Source: Elusimicrobiota bacterium (GTDB lineage: Bacteria; Elusimicrobiota; Elusimicrobia; UBA1565; UBA9628). From it: a stretch of 11,091 nt of DNA. Under the pieces are notes generated by a model. It did not search any database, was not told where the DNA came from, and saw only the letters and a list, made by a program, of their open reading frames with translations. The stretch lies in contig JAMPYD010000034.1 in the NCBI GenBank assembly GCA_023700845.1, positions 1 through 11,091 on the forward strand, given 5' to 3'. Position 1 is the stretch's first letter; every line of letters begins with the position of its first letter. Made by a program: the position numbers and the translations under genes. Below are positions 1 to 8,726 of this stretch, one piece after another.

Positions 1-11
1 CGCCGGGCCGC

Positions 12-24
12 GTGACATAGTCAC
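12..24. promoter_or_regulatory. Short perfect inverted repeat upstream of the DUF2892 gene
   Basis: The sequence reads GTGAC, ATA, GTCAC: two 5-base arms around a 3-base centre. It lies just upstream of a weak -10-like hexamer (TATCCT, 48-53) and about 60 bases before the gene start at 85, a plausible place for a dimeric regulator to bind. Arms this short also arise by chance in G+C-rich DNA, so this is only a candidate operator. Confidence 0.2.
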
Positions 25-84
25 CGACGCCGGAGCGCTCGCGGAGCTATCCTCTCTGTAAGCCGTCATCAACAAGGAGGATGC

Positions 85-291
85 ATGCTTTCATCGAATG
101 TCGGAAAGGCGGATCGCGTCGTGCGCGTCGTCGTCGGCCTGGGCGTTCTCGCCGCCGGCTGGCGCTTCCACAGCCCGCTCGGCCTCATCGGGCTGGTTCC
201 GCTGCTGACCGCCGCGCTCGGCTGGTGCCCGGCGTACCTGCCGTTCGGTCTCAGCACGGCGTGCTCGGCCAAGGGCTGTCCGCCGAAGTGA
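85..291 (+). CDS. DUF2892 / YgaP-like small inner-membrane protein
   Basis: This 68-residue protein has the hallmarks of the DUF2892 family (YgaP-like transmembrane domain). It opens with an NVGKADR motif followed by an R-rich stretch (residues 5-14). A hydrophobic hairpin follows, roughly residues 14-27 and 33-48. A cysteine-containing end with a GWCPAYLPFG-type motif and a later T-A-C closes it, matching the family's 'G-x-CP-x-Y-x-x-x-G-x-x-T-x-C' ending. The family has no settled function; some members are fused to rhodanese domains, and the cysteines are not proven to be catalytic. The start at 85 is chosen because AAGGAGG (74-80) lies 4 bases upstream and because the family begins a few residues before NVG. 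An ATG at 81 opens a different frame with no family match. It is convergent with the kinase, 19 bases away. Family call is good; role is unknown. Confidence 0.85.
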   Translation: MLSSNVGKADRVVRVVVGLGVLAAGWRFHSPLGLIGLVPLLTAALGWCPAYLPFGLSTACSAKGCPPK

Positions 292-310
292 GGGGAGGCG
301 GGCGTCCGCT

Positions 311-2629
311 CTAGGCCGGGGAGCGGCGGTCGTTGATCGCCTCGAGGGCGGTCCAGAACTCGGCGGGGGTGGCGATGCGCTTGTCGGGGTCCGGCTCGAG
401 CGCGCGGTCGATGAGGGCGTCGAGCTCGGGGCTGAGCCCCGGCACGCGCGTCGAGGGGCGCAGGTAGCTCTTGGCGAGCTTCGCCGGGGTCGTGCCGTCG
501 AACGGGCGCGAACCGGTCACCATCTCATAGAGCACCGCGCCGAGCGCGAACACGTCGTTCTCGCGGCGGATGACGCCGTACTCCTGCTCCGGCGCCATGT
601 AGTGCGGGGTGCCGACGACGGTCTGCGTCGTGGCCGCCGCCTTGCCGGAGAGCGCCGCGTGGCGCGAGATGCCGAAATCGAGGACCTTCACGGCTCCGTC
701 CTTGGTCAGCATCACGTTGCCGGGCTTCAGGTCGCGGTGGACGACGCCCCGCCCGTGCGCGTAGGTCAGCGCCGAGCACACGGGGCCGAGCACGCGCTTG
801 ATCTCCTGAAGAGGCAGGACCTTGCGCTCGGCGATGACCTCGTCGAGGGTGCAGCCCTCGAGGCGCTCGAAGACGAGGTAGAGCCCGCGCTCGTCGTGCT
901 CGACGCCGTGGATGTCCACGATCGAGGGATGCTGGAGCTCGGCCACCATCGCGGCCTCCTCGATCAGGGCCTTCTTGGCCTCGTCGTCGAGCAGGAACTC
1001 GTCGCGCAGCATCTTGATGGCGACCTGGCGCTTGAGGCGCTTGTCCCGGGCCTCGTAGACCACCCCCATGCCGCCGTGGCCGATGGCCTTGCCGAGCTCG
1101 TAGTGGAGCTCGATGCCCGTCGGGGCCCGGGCCTTCTTCTCGCGGTCGCCGCGCAGTCCGTTGTTGACGTGCATGAGGCCGAAGCCGATCAGCAGGCCGC
1201 CGGACAGCGTGAAGATCAGGACGACGCCGAAGGAGCGCGCGCGCGCCGGGACGTGCGCGTCGAGAAAGGGCTTCTCGGACCCCTCCCGCGTCAGCTCGGC
1301 CGGGGCCAGGCCGTGGCGCCGCGTCGAGTCGCGGTAGTCGGGCTCGAACTGGCTGTTGAGCTCGGCGGCGGCCTTGAGGTCGGCCGCCATCGCCTCGTAG
1401 TCGCCGCGGCCCTCGTGCGCGTGGCCGCGGTTGGCGAAGGCGTACGGGTTCTTCGGGTCGATCTCGAGCGAGTGGTTGGCGTCGGAGATCGCGTCGGCGA
1501 AGCGCCCCATGCGGATGTACGCCCAGGAGCGCGCGTCGCGCAGGAACGCGGCGGACGGCGCGATCGACAGCCCGCGCGAGGCGTCCCGATCCGCGTCGCC
1601 GTAGCGCCCGAGCAGGTTCTCCGCGGCGGCGCGGTAGAACAGCGCGTCGCTGTTGTCCGGCTCGAACTCGAGGGCCTTGTCGGCCTCGCCGATGGCGCCG
1701 TGATAGTCCTTGACCGCGAGCTTGGAGCCCGCGGTCTCGATGAAGCGGCGGACCGATTTCGCGGCCGGGCGCTCCGGCGGCGCCCGGCGCAGGGCCTCGA
1801 CCTGGTTGAGCTGCTGGACCATGCCGTGGTACTCGCGCTCGACGGACTGCGCGAGGCTCGCGTTCTCGAACTTCGGGGCGGCGGCGGTGCGGCCCTCGGA
1901 GAGCTTCATCAGCGCGTAGGCGGTCTTGTCGTTGGGGTCGATCGCGAGCGCGCGGCGGGCGTCCTCGACGGCCTGAAGATAGTTGCCGAGCCCGTAGGAG
2001 GCCGCGGCGCGCGCCGTCCAGGCCCCGCTCTCGCTCGGCGCGCGGCGCAGCACGGCGTCGGCGTCGGAGTAGCCGCGGGCGAAGTCGCCGAGCGCGGAGC
2101 TCGCCTGCGAGCGGCTGATCAGGGCGTCCTTGTCCGCGGGATCGTGGCTGAGCGCGATGCCGGCGAGCTCGCGGCCGTCCTGCCAGCGCTCGGCGCGGTT
2201 GTTGAGCGCGGCGGCCTGGGCCGCGGCCTGGGCGGCGAACGCCTTGGGCGCGTCCTGGGACAGGTGCCGGATCGCGGCGTTGAGCTCTCCGAGGTGGTTG
2301 TCGATCCAGATCTGCTGCTCGGAGGGCTTCACCTCGTCGGCGGCCTTGATCATGTCGTTGACGACGGCGGAGAGCTCGGCCCGGGCCTTGCTGTCCGGCG
2401 CGCCCTCCAGGATCATTTTGAAATCGCGAAGCAGGCCGCGCGAGGGCGTGCCCGAGAGGCCGCTCAGGGACGAGCCTGGCCCGGGGGTCGCGTCGGCGGG
2501 GGCCACGCGCCAATTGAGCGCCGGGGGGGCGGGGGACGCGGCGGGCGCGTCCGCCGTGTCGTCCGCGGCGCGCGCGGGCGGCAGGGCCAAAAGAAGAGCG
2601 AGCGCCAGGGGCGCGGAGAAACGCTTCAT
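311..2629 (-). CDS. Transmembrane Ser/Thr protein kinase with N-terminal exported TPR region
   Basis: The protein has 772 residues from the ATG at 2629. Residues 1-21 are a signal peptide (MKRF, a leucine-rich core, then ARA). A linker and about seven TPR-like helical repeats follow (about 135-240 and 300-425, with recurrent 'A-L-x-I-D-P-x-N' turns). A transmembrane helix lies at about 466-488 and a Hanks-type kinase domain at about 506-772. The kinase has all key residues: glycine loop GHGGMGVVYEA, VAIK lysine (about 539), HRDLKPGN (catalytic Asp about 633), DFG (Asp about 651) and APE (about 681), so it should be active. The predicted topology puts the TPRs outside the inner membrane and the kinase in the cytoplasm, suggesting that envelope protein contacts control phosphorylation; substrates are unknown. 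The frame is open up to a TTG at 2680, but that codon forms the -35 box of a good promoter, and the signal peptide begins at 2629. No strong ribosome site precedes 2629. Confidence 0.9.
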   Translation of the reverse strand: MKRFSAPLALALLLALPPARAADDTADAPAASPAPPALNWRVAPADATPGPGSSLSGLSGTPSRGLLRDFKMILEGAPDSKARAELSAVVNDMIKAADEVKPSEQQIWIDNHLGELNAAIRHLSQDAPKAFAAQAAAQAAALNNRAERWQDGRELAGIALSHDPADKDALISRSQASSALGDFARGYSDADAVLRRAPSESGAWTARAAASYGLGNYLQAVEDARRALAIDPNDKTAYALMKLSEGRTAAAPKFENASLAQSVEREYHGMVQQLNQVEALRRAPPERPAAKSVRRFIETAGSKLAVKDYHGAIGEADKALEFEPDNSDALFYRAAAENLLGRYGDADRDASRGLSIAPSAAFLRDARSWAYIRMGRFADAISDANHSLEIDPKNPYAFANRGHAHEGRGDYEAMAADLKAAAELNSQFEPDYRDSTRRHGLAPAELTREGSEKPFLDAHVPARARSFGVVLIFTLSGGLLIGFGLMHVNNGLRGDREKKARAPTGIELHYELGKAIGHGGMGVVYEARDKRLKRQVAIKMLRDEFLLDDEAKKALIEEAAMVAELQHPSIVDIHGVEHDERGLYLVFERLEGCTLDEVIAERKVLPLQEIKRVLGPVCSALTYAHGRGVVHRDLKPGNVMLTKDGAVKVLDFGISRHAALSGKAAATTQTVVGTPHYMAPEQEYGVIRRENDVFALGAVLYEMVTGSRPFDGTTPAKLAKSYLRPSTRVPGLSPELDALIDRALEPDPDKRIATPAEFWTALEAINDRRSPA

Positions 2630-2651
2630 TCTGCGGGGAAGAATCCCTGTC

Positions 2652-2680
2652 AGTGTAAAGACCTGGGATGGGGGCGTCAA
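2652..2680 (-). promoter_or_regulatory. Sigma70-type promoter of the TPR kinase gene
   Basis: Read on the minus strand, TTGACG (2680-2675) is followed by exactly 17 bases and then TACACT (2657-2652). This matches the sigma70 consensus at 5 of 6 positions in the -35 box and 4 of 6 in the -10 box, with ideal spacing. Transcription would begin near 2645, leaving a leader of about 16 bases before the ATG at 2629. This is the best promoter in the window, and it rules against translation starting from the upstream TTG, which is the -35 box itself. Confidence 0.7.
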
Positions 2681-2738
2681 GGGTCCTCGCGCCGCTTTTC
2701 CGTGACGATTTTTGGACCCGGCGGCCTTCTTATCGATT

Positions 2739-2747
2739 TGCTAAAAT
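2739..2747 (+). promoter_or_regulatory. Extended -10 promoter of the NYN-oxidase operon
   Basis: TGCTAAAAT is an extended -10 element (TG, one base, then TAAAAT). No -35 box sits at the usual distance. Transcription would start near 2754, only about two bases before the ATG at 2756, and there is no Shine-Dalgarno sequence between them, so the mRNA is probably leaderless or nearly so. The element is divergent from the kinase promoter in the same 126-base gap. Confidence 0.5.
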
Positions 2748-2755
2748 ATGCAAAG

Positions 2756-3181
2756 ATGAGCCGGTTGTTCTGCGTCGACGGCACGAATCTGGTCCGCACC
2801 GCCTACGGCTACGGCGGCCCGGCCCACTCGGCCCAGGAGGACGCGGACACGGACCGGGTCACGGTGATCTTCGCCCAGCTGTGCGAGGACGCCGGCGGGG
2901 AGATCGAAGTCGAGCTGTTTTACGACGGGGCTTTCCGGGCGCTCGGCGGCCCGCGTCCGGACAACTTCCGCGTCAGCTTCACGCGGGAGCTGAAGGCGGA
3001 CGACATGATCCTCGACCGGGTCCGTTCCCGGAAATGGAACGGCGGAAAGACGACGGTCGTCACGGCGGACGTGGAGCTCGGCGAGATGGCCGAGGCGGAG
3101 GGCGGGAAGTGGCTGCGCGTCGGCCACGGCTCGCCGCCGGAAGGAGTCGCGCGCAGGATCGGGGGGCGGTTTCTCAAATGA
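2756..3181 (+). CDS. YacP-like NYN-domain protein (putative endoribonuclease)
   Basis: This 141-residue protein looks like a stand-alone NYN domain of the YacP/DUF901 group, a PIN-like metal-dependent nuclease fold; the Bacillus relative Rae1 cuts mRNA in the ribosome. The visible signature is a first strand ending VDGTNL (Asp8, Asn11), then FYDG (Asp57), K-A-D-D-M-I (Asp82/83) and VVTAD (Asp105), the spaced acidic residues expected of the active site. Length fits a single domain. The ATG at 2756 is chosen because the first core strand starts within five residues of it and no better start lies upstream in frame. The stop codon overlaps the next start (ATGA, 3178-3181), so the two proteins are probably made together. 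Nuclease activity and target are inferred from the family only; I do not assign a gene symbol. Confidence 0.8.
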   Translation: MSRLFCVDGTNLVRTAYGYGGPAHSAQEDADTDRVTVIFAQLCEDAGGEIEVELFYDGAFRALGGPRPDNFRVSFTRELKADDMILDRVRSRKWNGGKTTVVTADVELGEMAEAEGGKWLRVGHGSPPEGVARRIGGRFLK

Positions 3182-4329
3182 GCGTCAAGAACTCGGTGAT
3201 CATCGTCGGCGGCGGCATCATGGGCGTGCAGACGGCCTATCACCTGGCCCTGCTCGGCCATTCGGTCACCCTCCTCGATCAGCGCGACGTCCCCAACCAG
3301 TGGGCGGCCTCCGGCGACCATCTGCGCGTGTTCCGCCTCACCTACGGCAAGGACTCGTTCTACACCGAGATGGCGCTGAAGGCCCTGCCGATGTGGCTCG
3401 AGCTGAACACCCTCTCCGAGGAGACGCTCCTGCTCCAAAACGGCATGCTCGAGCTCGCGCCGAAGGCCGCCGGCTACGAGGCGCAGAGCATGGCCGCGCT
3501 CAAGGACCGCGGCGTCCGCTTCGAGAAGCTCCTGCCCCCGGAGGTCAAGAAGCGCTACCCGATGTACCGCTCGGGCGCGTTCAAGTGGGCGCTGTTCCAT
3601 CCGGACGGCGGCATGATCTGGGCCAGCCGCGCGGTCGCCGCGACCGCGTCCATCGCCCAGCGCAAGGGCGTCAAGATCCGCAACGGCGTCAAGGTCGTCT
3701 CGATCCAGAAGGACAAGAACGGGATCAAGTCCGTCAAGGACTCCGCGGGCAAGACCTGGGAGGCGGACAAGTTCCTCTTCGCCGCGGGCTACTGGTCCAA
3801 CGAGCTGCTCAAGCCGTGGGGCATCCCGATCAAGATCACCAAGCAGGAGCAGTTGTTCTTAAGACCCCAGGAGGGCCGCGGCCGCTACCGCCCCGAGCAC
3901 TTCCCCGTTTTCGCGAGCCAGGCGGGAGGCTTCTACGGCTTCCCCGTGCACATCCAGGGCTTCATCAAGATCGGCGACCACCGCAAGGGCGCGGTCGTGA
4001 AGGCCTCGAACCCCGACGAGATGCGCATGCTGTCTCCGAAGTTCGAGAAGTCCTGCCGCAAGTTCCTCAAGCAGTTCATGCCCGAGCTCGCGGGCTTCGT
4101 CGACTTCGAGGGCCACGTCTGCTGGTACGACAACACGCCGGACAACGACTTCATCATGGACCGCCTGCCCGACGCGCCGAACGGCTTCGTCGCCGCCGGC
4201 TTCTCCGGCCACGGCTTCAAGTTCGCGCCCATCATCGGCAAGTCCATGGCGGAGCTGATGGTCGGCGGCAAGTCCGAGCTGAACCTGCACCGCTTCCGCC
4301 TCGGCCGCTTCAAGCTGAAGAAGGGATAG
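3178..4329 (+). CDS. FAD-dependent amine oxidase of the monomeric sarcosine oxidase / DAO family
   Basis: This 383-residue flavoenzyme is of usual family length. The N-terminus holds a dinucleotide-binding fold (IIVGGGIMG, residues 8-16, with an acidic residue ending the second strand near 34) and an SGDHLRVFR segment (45-53) like the substrate/flavin region of monomeric sarcosine oxidase. Tyr253 (FYGFP), Lys264 and His268 (FIKIGDH) match the oxygen-activating region of that enzyme. The C-terminus has VCWY (Cys315) and GFSGHGFKF (Lys348). Cys315 corresponds to the cysteine that carries covalent FAD in sarcosine oxidase, so covalent flavin is likely. The expected reaction is oxidation of a secondary amine or N-methyl amino acid, giving hydrogen peroxide; the exact substrate cannot be read, and N-methyltryptophan, sarcosine or pipecolate-type substrates are all possible. 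There is no ribosome site close to the start; the ATGA overlap with the NYN gene implies translational coupling. It has no signal peptide, so it is cytoplasmic. Confidence 0.85.
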   Translation: MSVKNSVIIVGGGIMGVQTAYHLALLGHSVTLLDQRDVPNQWAASGDHLRVFRLTYGKDSFYTEMALKALPMWLELNTLSEETLLLQNGMLELAPKAAGYEAQSMAALKDRGVRFEKLLPPEVKKRYPMYRSGAFKWALFHPDGGMIWASRAVAATASIAQRKGVKIRNGVKVVSIQKDKNGIKSVKDSAGKTWEADKFLFAAGYWSNELLKPWGIPIKITKQEQLFLRPQEGRGRYRPEHFPVFASQAGGFYGFPVHIQGFIKIGDHRKGAVVKASNPDEMRMLSPKFEKSCRKFLKQFMPELAGFVDFEGHVCWYDNTPDNDFIMDRLPDAPNGFVAAGFSGHGFKFAPIIGKSMAELMVGGKSELNLHRFRLGRFKLKKG

Positions 4330-4336
4330 GCCCGGC

Positions 4337-4741
4337 ATGGTCCGCCTCCTCGCGGCGTTCGCGCTCCTTCTTCCGCTCCTCGCCGCCGCCGCCGACGGAG
4401 GGCAGGTCCCGCTGACCCCGTTCGAGACGAAGAAGACCTCGCCGGAAAGCGCGGCGGCGGAGCGCCGAACCCCGAGGCTCAAAGGCCTGGCCCGGGACGC
4501 CGCGCCGGAGGAGGACGAGCTGGTCTGCGAAAAGGACATCGTGCATCCGACGACCAAGCCCGGGGCGATGGGGGTCCGCCATTGCTGGATGAAGTCCGAT
4601 CCGAAAACCATCATCGAGAAGCCCTTCAATGTCATGACGGCCGAGGACCTGCGGGGCGCCGCCCAGGGCGGAGCGCGGGGCTTTCCTCCTCTCAAGAAGC
4701 CGCGGATTCCCCCGGCGAAGAAGAAGGCGCCGGCCCGGTAG
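4337..4741 (+). CDS. Small secreted protein of unknown function with two cysteines
   Basis: I do not recognise this 134-residue protein as a named family. Residues 1-19 form a clear signal peptide (MVRLL, an Ala/Leu core, AAA-AD), so it is exported. The mature part is charged and low in hydrophobic residues. It contains two cysteines, Cys64 (ELVCEK) and Cys83 (RHCWMKS), which could form one disulfide in the periplasm, followed by a TIIEKPFNVMTAEDL stretch and a Pro/Lys-rich tail (PPLKKPRIPPAKKK). The cysteine pair with intervening Thr/Gly/Arg residues loosely recalls small periplasmic proteins of proteobacteria with a 'VC-...-G-...-R-x-C' motif, but this is a weak resemblance. It starts 7 bases after the oxidase stop, with a weak AAGGGA (4321-4326) upstream, so it is probably the last gene of the NYN-oxidase operon. 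The real-gene call rests on the signal peptide and tight spacing. Confidence 0.65.
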   Translation: MVRLLAAFALLLPLLAAAADGGQVPLTPFETKKTSPESAAAERRTPRLKGLARDAAPEEDELVCEKDIVHPTTKPGAMGVRHCWMKSDPKTIIEKPFNVMTAEDLRGAAQGGARGFPPLKKPRIPPAKKKAPAR

Positions 4742-4758
4742 CCCGAGCCGTTTAGCGC

Positions 4759-4764
4759 TACAAT
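4759..4764 (+). promoter_or_regulatory. -10-like box directly before the CsgG-like lipoprotein gene
   Basis: TACAAT is followed by only six bases (AAAAGG) and then the ATG at 4771. A start about seven bases downstream of the box would fall at the ATG itself. The AAAAGG abuts the start codon with no spacer, so it cannot work as a normal Shine-Dalgarno site. No convincing -35 box is seen. Confidence 0.4.
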
Positions 4765-4770
4765 AAAAGG

Positions 4771-5460
4771 ATGAGACATTTGATCCTGATTCCGGCGGCC
4801 GTCCTCGCGCTCGGCGCCTGCGGCACGGCGACCGTCGCGATCAAGTCCGACTTCGAGTTCTCGAAGGTCAAGCGCGTCGCCGTCGCCGGCTTCTCCGATT
4901 ACGCGGGCCAGCCGGGCTCCGGCGAGGCCCTGTCCGGCGCCTTCGAGCAGGGCCTGATCGCGGCGGGCTACGTCCTCGTCGAGCGGGGCCAGGTGGACAA
5001 GGTCCTGCGCGAGAAGAAGCTCTCCGCCGGGGACGCGAAGGCCGCCAAGGAGATCGGCCGCCTGCTCGGCGTGGACGCCCTCCTGCTCGGCCGCATCACC
5101 GATTTCCGGGAGCCGCGGGAGAAGCTGGTCCGCGCGGACGTCGTGGACACCCATCAGGACCCGGTCTACGTGCGCAGGACCAAGCGCGTGCAGCAAGCCG
5201 ACGGCACCTTCGCGAGCACCGAGGTCACCGAGCTTCAGGGCTACCGCACCGTGCGCGTCGTGCGCCGCGAGCCGCGCGCCGTGACGACGTACGGCCGCCT
5301 GGGCGTGACCGCCCGCCTCGTCTACGTCCAGACCGGGGAGATTCTCTGGTCCGGCTCCGACTCGACCAGCGTCTATTCCTTCGAGGAGTCGGCGCGCGCG
5401 GTCGCCGACTCGATCCTGAAGGCCGTCAAGAAGACCTGGCCCGCCCGCGTCGCGAAGTAA
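4771..5460 (+). CDS. CsgG-like lipoprotein
   Basis: This 229-residue protein has a lipoprotein signal ending in the lipobox LGAC (Cys17), so it is probably anchored in the outer membrane. The mature part resembles the CsgG family and related TolB-N-like domains: a first strand VKRVAVAGFSDYAG (about 33-46), a helix, then GYVLVERGQVDKVLREKKL (about 69-87), then a helix and GVDALLLGRITDF (about 103-115), and later a strand-rich part with a 'R-L-V-Y-V-Q-T-G-E-I-L-W-S-G' segment (about 190-203) before a C-terminal helix. True CsgG forms the curli secretion pore, but no CsgA/B/E/F genes are nearby. Many bacteria carry such stand-alone proteins of unknown function, so I would not infer curli. It begins 29 bases after the preceding stop with its own -10-like box and ends at a strong terminator, so it is probably monocistronic. 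Confidence 0.75.
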   Translation: MRHLILIPAAVLALGACGTATVAIKSDFEFSKVKRVAVAGFSDYAGQPGSGEALSGAFEQGLIAAGYVLVERGQVDKVLREKKLSAGDAKAAKEIGRLLGVDALLLGRITDFREPREKLVRADVVDTHQDPVYVRRTKRVQQADGTFASTEVTELQGYRTVRVVRREPRAVTTYGRLGVTARLVYVQTGEILWSGSDSTSVYSFEESARAVADSILKAVKKTWPARVAK

Positions 5461-5474
5461 GCTTTCCCCGAAAT

Positions 5475-5510
5475 AAAAAGCGCCCTCCATGCTTCGGAGG
5501 GCGCCTTTTT
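5475..5510. terminator. Bidirectional intrinsic terminator
   Basis: A perfect 9-base-pair stem, GCGCCCTCC (5480-5488) and GGAGGGCGC (5496-5504), encloses a 7-base loop. On the plus strand it is followed by C and TTTTT (5506-5510). On the minus strand the stem is followed at once by TTTTT (the complement of 5479-5475) and then ATTT. It sits 14 bases after the stop of the CsgG-like gene and 5 bases after the aconitase stop, so it can end both convergent transcripts. Confidence 0.93.
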
Positions 5511-5515
5511 ATCGA

Positions 5516-8227
<2,712 letters not shown>

Positions 8228-8234
8228 GGTAGCG

Positions 8235-8239
8235 CTCCT
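8235..8239 (-). promoter_or_regulatory. Shine-Dalgarno site deciding the aconitase start
   Basis: On the minus strand AGGAG lies 7 bases before the ATG at 8227. The in-frame ATG codons further upstream lack such a site and lie upstream of, or within, the likely promoter, so this site fixes the start. Confidence 0.75.
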
Positions 8240-8258
8240 GATGGGACGGCGTTCGCGC

Positions 8259-8267
8259 ATCTTATCA
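8259..8267 (-). promoter_or_regulatory. Extended -10 promoter of the aconitase gene
   Basis: On the minus strand TGATAAGAT is an extended -10 element (TG, one base, TAAGAT). The candidate -35 at the right distance (ATGAAG, 8287-8282) matches only half the consensus. Transcription would begin near 8252, giving a leader of about 25 bases that contains the AGGAG ribosome site. The same core recurs upstream of the gene at 8727-9065. Confidence 0.5.
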
Positions 8268-8361
8268 TTTCGCCCCGCGCGCTTCATCGGGGCGGGCGGG
8301 CGCGACAATTCCTATACCCGGCGCACATGCCCCCGCCATGGCCGCGCCGTCCCGGTCCCGG

Positions 8362-8367
8362 TACAAT
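8362..8367 (+). promoter_or_regulatory. -10-like box and ribosome site upstream of the PilZ gene
   Basis: TACAAT matches five of six -10 consensus positions. Transcription would start near 8374, just before GGAGGA (8375-8380), which sits 7 bases ahead of the ATG at 8388. No -35 box is evident. Confidence 0.45.
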
Positions 8368-8387
8368 GCGTCCCGGAGGACGCTTTC

Positions 8388-8699
8388 ATGACCATGGCCA
8401 AGCACGCCCGGGAGGCCCGCCGCGCGCCGCGCTCCCGGCACGATTCGACCGTCGAAATCCTCGGGGACCGGGGGTCCGCGCCCGTCGGCGCCGCGCGGCT
8501 CGTCGACGTCTCCGCGTCGGGGGCCCGCTTCGCCGCGACGGAGACGTTCGTTCTGGGCGCGCCGCTGCGCGCGCGCCTGCGCCTGCTGAAGTCGGGCGTT
8601 CTCGACGTCCGGGGGACCGTGGTCCGGATCGAGGAGAAAACCAATTACACGCTGTACGCCGTCAAGTTCGACTCCGCCGCGGACCGCCTCCGGCCGTAG
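8388..8699 (+). CDS. Small PilZ-domain protein (putative c-di-GMP receptor)
   Basis: This 103-residue protein is essentially one PilZ domain. The N-terminus has the arginine motif R-x-x-x-R (Arg11 to Arg15, in RRAPRSR), and D-V-S-A-S-G (40-45) is the D/N-x-S-x-x-G motif. Together these form the c-di-GMP-binding signature. A short beta barrel follows, ending in VVRIEEKTNYTLYAVKF (about 78-94). With both motifs intact it probably binds c-di-GMP, though some PilZ proteins do not, and the output partner is unknown. The ATG at 8388 is chosen for the GGAGGA 7 bases upstream; an ATG at 8394 (residue 3) is a possible alternative. The open frame upstream to 8190 runs into the aconitase gene on the other strand and is not coding. 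It is divergent from aconitase and convergent with the holin-like gene, and looks monocistronic. Confidence 0.8.
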   Translation: MTMAKHAREARRAPRSRHDSTVEILGDRGSAPVGAARLVDVSASGARFAATETFVLGAPLRARLRLLKSGVLDVRGTVVRIEEKTNYTLYAVKFDSAADRLRP

Positions 8700-8726
8700 G
8701 CGCGCTCGAGGCGTTCGGGGCCATGA

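Noticed and set aside
81..314. Alternative 77-residue frame starting at the ATG at 81
   Set aside because: Arg-rich with no membrane segments; the frame starting at 85 carries the DUF2892 signature and shares the same ribosome site.
306..326. CCGCTC...GAGCGG hairpin between the DUF2892 and kinase genes as a terminator
   Set aside because: The stem is six base pairs with a nine-base loop, overlaps the kinase stop codon and has no T-run on either strand, so it cannot be called an intrinsic terminator.
525..2513. Second long minus-strand frame within the kinase gene
   Set aside because: Arg/Pro/Gly-rich shadow of the kinase in another frame, with no recognisable motif; the kinase frame holds all catalytic motifs.
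602..3181. Very long plus-strand open frame opposite the kinase (859 codons)
   Set aside because: It mirrors the kinase gene in high-GC DNA, has repetitive Arg/Val/Gly/Leu-rich content and no domain. Only its last 141 codons, from 2756, are a real gene.
3859..5490. Minus-strand open frame of 543 codons opposite the oxidase, secreted protein and CsgG-like genes
   Set aside because: It spans three well-supported plus-strand genes and their junctions, has shadow-type composition, and runs into the terminator.
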